DNA of 54,126 bases from Thermoguttaceae bacterium (lineage in GTDB: Bacteria > Planctomycetota > Planctomycetia > Pirellulales > Thermoguttaceae): NCBI GenBank assembly GCA_017559825.1, contig JAFYQR010000207.1, positions 1-54,126 of the forward strand. The letters run 5' to 3'. Below the pieces are notes generated by a model. That model made no database searches and was not told the origin of the DNA. It worked only from the letters and a program-made list of their open reading frames with translations. Made by a program: the position numbers and the translations under genes. The stretch's first letter is position 1; the number at the start of each line of letters is the position of its first letter. This document shows positions 48,999 through 54,126 of the stretch, one piece after another.

Positions 48999-49047
48999 AA
49001 AAAAAGCGCGGCGCTCCGGGAAGTCGTTCCCGAAACGCCGCGCTTTT
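48999..49047 (-). terminator. Terminator of the PPase gene
   Basis: A long minus-strand stem AGCGCGGCGTTTCGGGAA against TTCCCGGAGCGCCGCGCT (one mismatch), 5-nt loop, then seven U residues. Confidence 0.92.
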
Positions 49048-49136
49048 CGATCTTAACCGCGAACCGGCGAAAATATTCGCGCCGATTCGCGCTTTTCAAC
49101 TAACGGCTTTCCGCCGTTAAGTCGTCGGTTCTCAAA

Positions 49137-51854
49137 TCAGAACCAACCGCCGTACATAACGATGAAACCCGCCGCGACGACTGAAACCATACTCATCAGC
49201 TTAATAATAATATTAAGCGACGGTCCCGTCGTGTCTTTGAAGGGGTCGCCGACGGTGTCGCCGACGACGGTCGCTTTGTGGCAGTCCGAACGTTTGCCGC
49301 CGAGGTCCGACTCGACGTTCGCTTCGACGAATTTCTTCGCGTTGTCCCAAGCGCCGCCCGCGTTCGCCATATAAACGGCGACGCAGAAACCGGCCGTCAG
49401 CGTCCCGACCAAGAGGCCGATAACGCCGGTGACGCCAAGCGCCAAACCGACGACGATCGGAAGAACCAAACCGAGCAACGACGGAGCGATCATTTCTTTT
49501 TGCGCCGCTTTCGTCGAAATCGCGACCGGTTTTTCATAGTCCGGCTCGGCTTTGTATTCCATAATCCCCGGGATTTCGCGGAATTGGCGACGGACTTCTT
49601 CGACCATCCCGGACGCCGCGCGCCCGACCGCCATCATCGTCATCGCGCCGAAGACGAAGACCGCCATCGCGCCCATGAAGATACCGACGAGAACTTTCGG
49701 GTTCAACAGGTTGCAGGAGTAGTAGTTCATCCAGTCCATCATCGTCGCCGTCTTGACCGGAACCATTTCGACCGGGTCGTCCGCTTTCGCCGGAACGAAC
49801 GGGCAGGCTTCGGCGACTTCGGCGTTAATGAACGCCGGGCCCTTGTCGGTCGTCAGACCGGCCCAAGCCGCGTTGGAGTCGGCCCAAGTTTTGTCGGCGC
49901 CGCGATAAATCGGGTTTTCCGGATTCGGGTTGCTGACTTGTTCCGGGAGAACCAAGAACGATTTCGGGAACCATTCGCGACCCGTTTTCGCGTATTCGGC
50001 TTTCTCCGCTTCGACGGCTTCTTTACCGGCGTAGTAGACGGCGAATTCGTCCGAAACTTTATAGTAACCGGCTTGCGCGCCTTCGGTCGCTTCGATCTTT
50101 TCGACCGCGGAAGCGCCCCAGCGTTCGAAACCGACGCGGACTTCTTCGACGTAAGCGGCCAACAACGCGAGCGCGGTCAGAGCGGCCGAACCGATCGCGA
50201 AACCTTTCCCGGTCGCGGCGGTCGTGTTGCCGAGCGAGTCGAGCGCGTCGGTGCGTTGACGAACTTCTTCCGGAAGACCGGCCATTTCGGCGTTGCCGCC
50301 GGCGTTGTCGGCGATCGGGCCGTAAGCGTCGGTCGCGAGCGTAACGCCAAGAGTCGAGAGCATCCCGACCGCCGCGACGCCGACGCCGTAAAGACCGAGC
50401 GAGAACGTCTTAACGTTCGAGAAGTCGAAACCGGTCGTGCAGCCGAACGCGAGAATCGTCGCGACGCCGACGACGACGACCGGCGCCCAAACGCTGAACA
50501 TGCCTTCGGCGATACCGGCGATGATGACCGTCGCCGGGCCCGTTTTACCTTGGCGCGCGATGCGCTTGGTCGGCTCGTATTCGTAAGCGGTGCGGTATTC
50601 CGTCCACTTCCCGATCAACCAACCGGCGAACAAACCGACGACGACCGAAACGCCCGCGAACTTCGCCGTTCCCGGAAGAAGCGCCATCGCGATGAGAATC
50701 GAGAGAATCGCGATAATAATCGACGGCATGTTGACGCCCTTGCCGAGCGCCTTCAAAAGCGCGCCTTGGTCGGCTTTTTCGTCCGTGCGAACGAGGAAAA
50801 CGCCGTAAATCGAGAGCGCGATCCCAACCGCCGCCAAAACGATCGGCAGGAAGAGCGCGCGCATTTGCGTCGCGGCGTCCATCCCCATCGAAGCGTAAGC
50901 GGCGACGCCAAGCGCGGCGCTGGAGAGGATCGAACCGCAGTACGATTCGTACAAGTCGGCGCCCATCCCCGCGACGTCGCCGACGTTGTCGCCGACGTTG
51001 TCCGCGATGGTGGCCGGGTTGCGGCGGTCGTCTTCCGGAATCCCGGCTTCGACTTTACCGACCAAGTCGGCGCCGACGTCCGCGGCCTTCGTGTAAATGC
51101 CGCCGCCGACGCGAGCGAACAACGCTTGCGAAGAGGCGCCCATCCCGAAGCAGAGCATAACGACCGTGATTTCCGTCAAGTCCATCGTCCAGTTGAACAT
51201 CGGGAAAATCCAGTACAGCGCGCCGAACCAAAGAACGACGTCGAGGAGGCCGAGGCCGACGACCGTCAAGCCCATAACCGCGCCCGAACGGAACGCGACT
51301 TGCAGACCTTCGTTCAACGATTTTTGAGCGCCCGCCGCGGTGCGCGACGAAGCCCAAGTCGCCGTTTTCATACCGAACCAACCGGCCAAACCGGAGAAGA
51401 AACCGCCGGTAAGGAACGCCCAAGGAACGATCTTGTTTTGAACGCCCGGGCCCCAAGCCAAGTACATCAGGAACGCCCAAATCACGACGAAGAAAATCGC
51501 GACGACTTTATATTGTTGCTTCAGATACGCGTTGGCGCCCTTGCGAACCGCCGCCGCGATCTTGATCATTTCTTCGTTCCCTTCGTCGGCTTTCATCATC
51601 GACTTGAAGAACTTCACCGCGAAAACGAGCGCGGCGACCGCTCCGGCCAACGAGAGAATCCAAAGGAAACCGAAAAGGCTAAAGAACCCGACGCGATCCG
51701 CGCCGACGGCGACCGTTTCGGTCGAAACGGCGTCGGCGGTTTCGGCGACGGCTTGCGCCGCTTCTTGAGCGAAACTCGGAGCGACCGCCCCAAAGACGAG
51801 CGACGCGAGGAACGCGCAAGCCAGCCCCTTCGCAAAACGTCCGTTGATTTTCAT
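49137..51854 (-). CDS. hppA: Membrane-bound ion-translocating pyrophosphatase
   Basis: 905 residues; AGGAGG 9 nt before the ATG. It couples PPi hydrolysis to H+ or Na+ pumping. Core motifs: DVGADLVGKVEAGIPEDD, ATIADNVGDNVGDVAGMGAD, ATDAYGPIADNAGGNAEMAG, LGNTTAATGKGFAIG, and near the end DLGGKRSDCHKATVVGDTVG plus DPFKDTTGPSLN. The Ala in GNTTAA is the residue of the K+-dependent subfamily; whether Na+ or H+ is moved cannot be told here. Two features are unusual: a cleavable-looking signal peptide (FGAVAPSFA), and an extra loop of about 130 residues between EEVRVGFERWGAS and MDWMNYYSCNLLNPK. The enzyme could energise the membrane from biosynthetic PPi. It has a strong promoter at 52052-52080 and its own terminator. 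Confidence 0.95.
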   Translation of the reverse strand: MKINGRFAKGLACAFLASLVFGAVAPSFAQEAAQAVAETADAVSTETVAVGADRVGFFSLFGFLWILSLAGAVAALVFAVKFFKSMMKADEGNEEMIKIAAAVRKGANAYLKQQYKVVAIFFVVIWAFLMYLAWGPGVQNKIVPWAFLTGGFFSGLAGWFGMKTATWASSRTAAGAQKSLNEGLQVAFRSGAVMGLTVVGLGLLDVVLWFGALYWIFPMFNWTMDLTEITVVMLCFGMGASSQALFARVGGGIYTKAADVGADLVGKVEAGIPEDDRRNPATIADNVGDNVGDVAGMGADLYESYCGSILSSAALGVAAYASMGMDAATQMRALFLPIVLAAVGIALSIYGVFLVRTDEKADQGALLKALGKGVNMPSIIIAILSILIAMALLPGTAKFAGVSVVVGLFAGWLIGKWTEYRTAYEYEPTKRIARQGKTGPATVIIAGIAEGMFSVWAPVVVVGVATILAFGCTTGFDFSNVKTFSLGLYGVGVAAVGMLSTLGVTLATDAYGPIADNAGGNAEMAGLPEEVRQRTDALDSLGNTTAATGKGFAIGSAALTALALLAAYVEEVRVGFERWGASAVEKIEATEGAQAGYYKVSDEFAVYYAGKEAVEAEKAEYAKTGREWFPKSFLVLPEQVSNPNPENPIYRGADKTWADSNAAWAGLTTDKGPAFINAEVAEACPFVPAKADDPVEMVPVKTATMMDWMNYYSCNLLNPKVLVGIFMGAMAVFVFGAMTMMAVGRAASGMVEEVRRQFREIPGIMEYKAEPDYEKPVAISTKAAQKEMIAPSLLGLVLPIVVGLALGVTGVIGLLVGTLTAGFCVAVYMANAGGAWDNAKKFVEANVESDLGGKRSDCHKATVVGDTVGDPFKDTTGPSLNIIIKLMSMVSVVAAGFIVMYGGWF

Positions 51855-52051
51855 AACGGAAAACCTCCTGAAATTTTGTTTTTAATTTCCGACTCTAAAA
51901 CGAGCGTCGCGGCGTTTGTCTTTTCGCTTCGAAACAAAGTTGCGCTCGACGACGGTAACATAGCGAAAGTTCAACGGCGACGCGTTTCGCCGGAAAGAAA
52001 AGCGCGACGGAAGCGGAGACTCAGGTCGACCGCGTATTCGCGCACGCCGTT

Positions 52052-52080
52052 ATTATTTCACCTTTCCGGCGTTTTGTCAA
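52052..52080 (-). promoter_or_regulatory. Promoter of the PPase gene
   Basis: Minus strand perfect TTGACA (52080-52075), 17-bp spacer, AATAAT (52057-52052). Confidence 0.8.
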
Positions 52081-52257
52081 GGCGGGATTCCCAATTTTCC
52101 CAAAACTCCGATTTTAACGAAAGCAACGACTCAAAACGTTTGTCGGCGCGGACGTTTTTTCATCCCCAATTAATGGCGTTTAATTCAAAAAAATCAAACG
52201 TTTTGCGACGAGGCGAGAAAATTTGTTAAAAAATTAAGCGAAAAAATGAAAATATCC

Positions 52258-52286
52258 TTGCAATCGCGTTTTGGCGGCGGTAAAAT
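52258..52286 (+). promoter_or_regulatory. Promoter of the second DUF1559 gene
   Basis: TTGCAA (52258-52263), 17-bp spacer, TAAAAT (52281-52286). Confidence 0.65.
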
Positions 52287-52646
52287 AAAGTTTGTAAGCG
52301 GCGGAAAGATCGGCGATTCGTCGTTTCGCGCGTCGGTAGGCGAGTCGTTCGCCGCTCGACGCCTTGTTTCGTCTTTACTTTATTCTTTCCCCCGACGTTC
52401 CCGCCGCGTCGCGACCGTTCGCGACGAGCTCCGAACTTCAATCGCTGTTTTGGTTTATCGTTCAAAATCGTTTTAAATCGCGGAACTTCGCCGCGTTTGA
52501 AACGTTAAAATTATCGTTCGTCCGTTGAAAACGTCGCCGTTCGTTCGTTAAACGCGCGGTTCCCCGTTTTCCGTCGCGATTATTTTTTATTTACCCGCGA
52601 CGTTCGAACGTTTTTCCTACTACGATTCGTTACGAAAGGCTGTTTC

Positions 52647-53783
52647 ATGACATCCGCAACGACCAACGCGCAAAGCAAGCGACGCGGCTTTACGCTCGTC
52701 GAACTCCTTGTCGTCATCGCCATCATCGGGATTTTGATCGGTTTGCTCTTGCCGGCCGTTCAAGCGGCTCGCGAAGCGGCGCGCCGCATGCAATGCACGA
52801 ACAATATGAAGCAAATGGGCCTCGCGATCCACAACTTCAACGACGCTCGCGGCGGTCTCCCGCCCGCTTGCGTCGCTTGGCACCGCGCGACGCTGTGGGG
52901 GCTCATTTACCCGTTCGCGGAACAACAAGCGCTCTACGACTGCTTCTGCAAAGACCAAACCGGCGACGGCGGCTTCGTTACGCTCGGCCAATACTTCTGG
53001 AACTCGTCCGCCAACTGGAACGGCGTTACGCTGACCGAAGAGGAAAAGAAGGGTTTCTCGTCCGTTCCGTATATGGTCTGCCCGACGCGCCGCTCGGCCC
53101 CGGCGAAAATCGATTACGTCAACACGTCGCAAGGGGGCGGCGCGTCCGCGGGGCCCTGCACCGACTACGCCATCGTCGCCTCGACCGACTCCAATAGTTC
53201 GCAAAACGGCAAATCGTCCGCGTCGAACCACGACGGGCACTATTACGTCCGCGTTACCGAGATCCGCAACGAAAACCGCCAAACGTATCAACGCGGCCCG
53301 TTCCGCGGCTCGAAGTGCCAAGATCACGCGTTCGGACGTTGGCAACCGCGCGACACGATGGCTCGCATCTCCGACGGAACGAGCAACCAATTCTTTATCG
53401 GCGAAAAACACATCCCGATCGACGCTCTCGGCGTCTGCAACACGACCGCGCCGGCGACCGCGAACTGGTCGCAATGCCACGACTGCTCGTACCTCGTCGG
53501 GAACGAAGCGACCGACTCGGCCAGCTACGTCCGCTGCTTGGTCAACTATTGGCAAGACGGCAAACCGTACAGCACGCTGCAAAACGGCTTGGCCGGGCCT
53601 TGGGACAACTTGGCCGCCGACAACCACGCCTCGATCAACTGCGGTTTCGGCTCTTGGCACCCGGGCGGCGCGAACTTCCTCCTCGCCGACGGCTCCGTCC
53701 GCTACTTCGCGTCGACGACCGCGCACACGATTCTCGGTCGCTACGCCACCGTCGACGACGGCGAAACCCCGGACGCGAATTAA
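52647..53783 (+). CDS. DUF1559 protein with prepilin-type N-terminus, second copy
   Basis: 378 residues; ACGAAAGG about 7 nt before the ATG. Prepilin signal [19 protein letters not shown] (cut after Gly 14), followed by the DUF1559 segment [19 protein letters not shown] and [19 protein letters not shown]. The middle has many Cys and Trp, [15 protein letters not shown], and the C-terminal signature [19 protein letters not shown]. The first ~45 residues after the cut are almost identical to those of the copy at 42306-43430, while the rest has diverged widely, as usual for the family. A lipoprotein gene follows 107 bp later across a hairpin. Confidence 0.92.
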   Translation: MTSATTNAQSKRRGFTLVELLVVIAIIGILIGLLLPAVQAAREAARRMQCTNNMKQMGLAIHNFNDARGGLPPACVAWHRATLWGLIYPFAEQQALYDCFCKDQTGDGGFVTLGQYFWNSSANWNGVTLTEEEKKGFSSVPYMVCPTRRSAPAKIDYVNTSQGGGASAGPCTDYAIVASTDSNSSQNGKSSASNHDGHYYVRVTEIRNENRQTYQRGPFRGSKCQDHAFGRWQPRDTMARISDGTSNQFFIGEKHIPIDALGVCNTTAPATANWSQCHDCSYLVGNEATDSASYVRCLVNYWQDGKPYSTLQNGLAGPWDNLAADNHASINCGFGSWHPGGANFLLADGSVRYFASTTAHTILGRYATVDDGETPDAN

Positions 53784-53800
53784 CGTCGTTTTTGGTCGAA

Positions 53801-53829
53801 CGCGGTTCGTTCGTTTGGCTCGAACCGCG
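53801..53829 (+). terminator. Intercistronic hairpin, possible partial terminator
   Basis: Stem CGCGGTTCG/CGAACCGCG (53801-53809 with 53821-53829) followed after 4 nt by a T/C-rich tract. It may reduce transcription into the lipoprotein gene or stabilise the upstream mRNA. Confidence 0.5.
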
Positions 53830-53890
53830 CTCGATTTCCTTTCCTTTTTTCCTTCCTTCTAAAAACCTCGACCGACGGAAAGGCCCGCCG

Positions 53891-54126
53891 ATGAAACCCC
53901 CTCGCTATTTAACCCTTTGCGCGCTTTTGTTCGCCGTCGCGGTCGTCGCGACCGGGTGCGGCAAACCCAAGGTAACCGGCAAAGTTACCTTTACCGACGG
54001 TTCCCCGCTGACGCAAGGAACGGTCAACTTCACCGACGACAAAATCATCTGCAAAGGCTCGATCAAAGACGACGGAACCTTCGAGATGCGCACGCTCAAA
54101 CCGGGCGACGGCGTTCCGCCCGGAAC
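53891..54126 (+). CDS. Carboxypeptidase-regulatory-like lipoprotein, truncated by the right edge
   Basis: The first 78 codons are present and the frame is open at the window edge. GGAAAGG lies 7 nt before the ATG. Signal peptide with lipobox ending VATGC (Cys 23), then GKPKVTGKVTFTDGSPLTQG, VNFTDDKIICKGSIKDDGTF and the start of a PGDGVPPG loop. This is the same small beta-sandwich type as the protein at 41693-42181 and has the same position behind a DUF1559 gene. Confidence 0.85.
   Translation, partial: MKPPRYLTLCALLFAVAVVATGCGKPKVTGKVTFTDGSPLTQGTVNFTDDKIICKGSIKDDGTFEMRTLKPGDGVPPG

Larger units (their letters stand above)
48778..49136. other. Intergenic region between PPase and triple-SUMF1 genes
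   Basis: 359 bp holding the duplicated promoter (48827-48893) and the PPase terminator (48999-49047). Nothing else recognised. Confidence 0.6.
51855..52646. other. Divergent intergenic region between PPase and DUF1559 genes
   Basis: 792 bp. It holds the PPase promoter (52052-52080), giving a ~190-nt PPase leader, an A+T-rich centre (52150-52260), and a promoter for the DUF1559 gene (52258-52286) followed by a ~350-nt leader with a CGCGG/CCGCG hairpin near 52480-52497. No gene or known RNA motif seen. Confidence 0.5.

Noticed and set aside
49278..52229. 983-codon plus-strand open frame opposite the PPase gene
   Set aside because: It is antisense to a clear membrane pyrophosphatase, is Arg/Asp/Val-rich with no recognisable domain, and reflects the strong CG codon bias. 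The same applies to long antisense frames at 1079-2878, 3134-6046, 9269-10876 and 20155-22539.

Overview
The window looks like the chromosome of a planctomycete, most likely of the Pirellulales type. Two DUF1559 proteins with prepilin-like N-termini, each followed by a small carboxypeptidase-regulatory-type lipoprotein, a cysteine-rich YTV-repeat protein, SUMF1/FGE-type secreted proteins, FlgI-like and OstA-like envelope proteins and several planctomycete-style hypothetical proteins all point that way. By eye the DNA is G+C-rich and very rich in CG dinucleotides, so long antisense shadow reading frames are common. Near-consensus sigma70 promoters (TTGACN, 16-17 bp, TATAAT-like) and strong rho-independent terminators are frequent and bracket most transcription units.

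Layout. 1-6.2 kb: minus-strand envelope genes (truncated thioredoxin-fold protein, GH71/99-like secreted protein, very long TolC-like lipoprotein). 6.2-8.8 kb: a long leader, a membrane-anchored coiled-coil protein and a region of degenerate ~90-bp repeats. 8.8-11.9 kb: a GH106-like secreted protein and a candidate small RNA. 11.9-15.4 kb: a minus-strand housekeeping cluster (lysA, long-chain polyprenyl diphosphate synthase, folE, small conserved protein), divergent from infA. 16.5-19.7 kb: FlgI-like lipoprotein convergent with pfkA. 19.9-23.5 kb: a four-gene operon combining an ECF-sigma region-2-only protein with three membrane or coiled-coil proteins. 23.7-26.5 kb: aminotransferase, queF and parA. 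27.3-29.4 kb: YTV-repeat protein. 29.6-37.4 kb: plus-strand DUF89 protein, rex, giant OstA/LptA-like protein, SDR and a Tat-exported nucleoside-hydrolase-like protein, with one tRNA-Gly(CCC) on the minus strand. 37.6-48.8 kb: minus-strand short SecA-like ATPase, an A+T-richer SUMF1/zinc-ribbon gene lying between 40-bp direct repeats, a DUF1559/lipoprotein pair, a BspA-like LRR protein and a triple-SUMF1 protein; the last two share a duplicated promoter. 49.1-54.1 kb: membrane pyrophosphatase and a second DUF1559/lipoprotein pair, cut by the right edge.

Functionally the window mixes core metabolism (DAP decarboxylase, FolE/QueF steps of folate and queuosine synthesis, phosphofructokinase, redox repressor Rex, ion-pumping PPase) with a large share of exported or envelope proteins. 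The best candidates for undescribed biology are the region-2-only sigma operon, the SUMF1 cassette between direct repeats, the shared promoter/inverted-repeat module at 45.7 and 48.8 kb, and the small-RNA-like unit at 11.55-11.73 kb. All functional statements come from reading the sequence; no database search was run.
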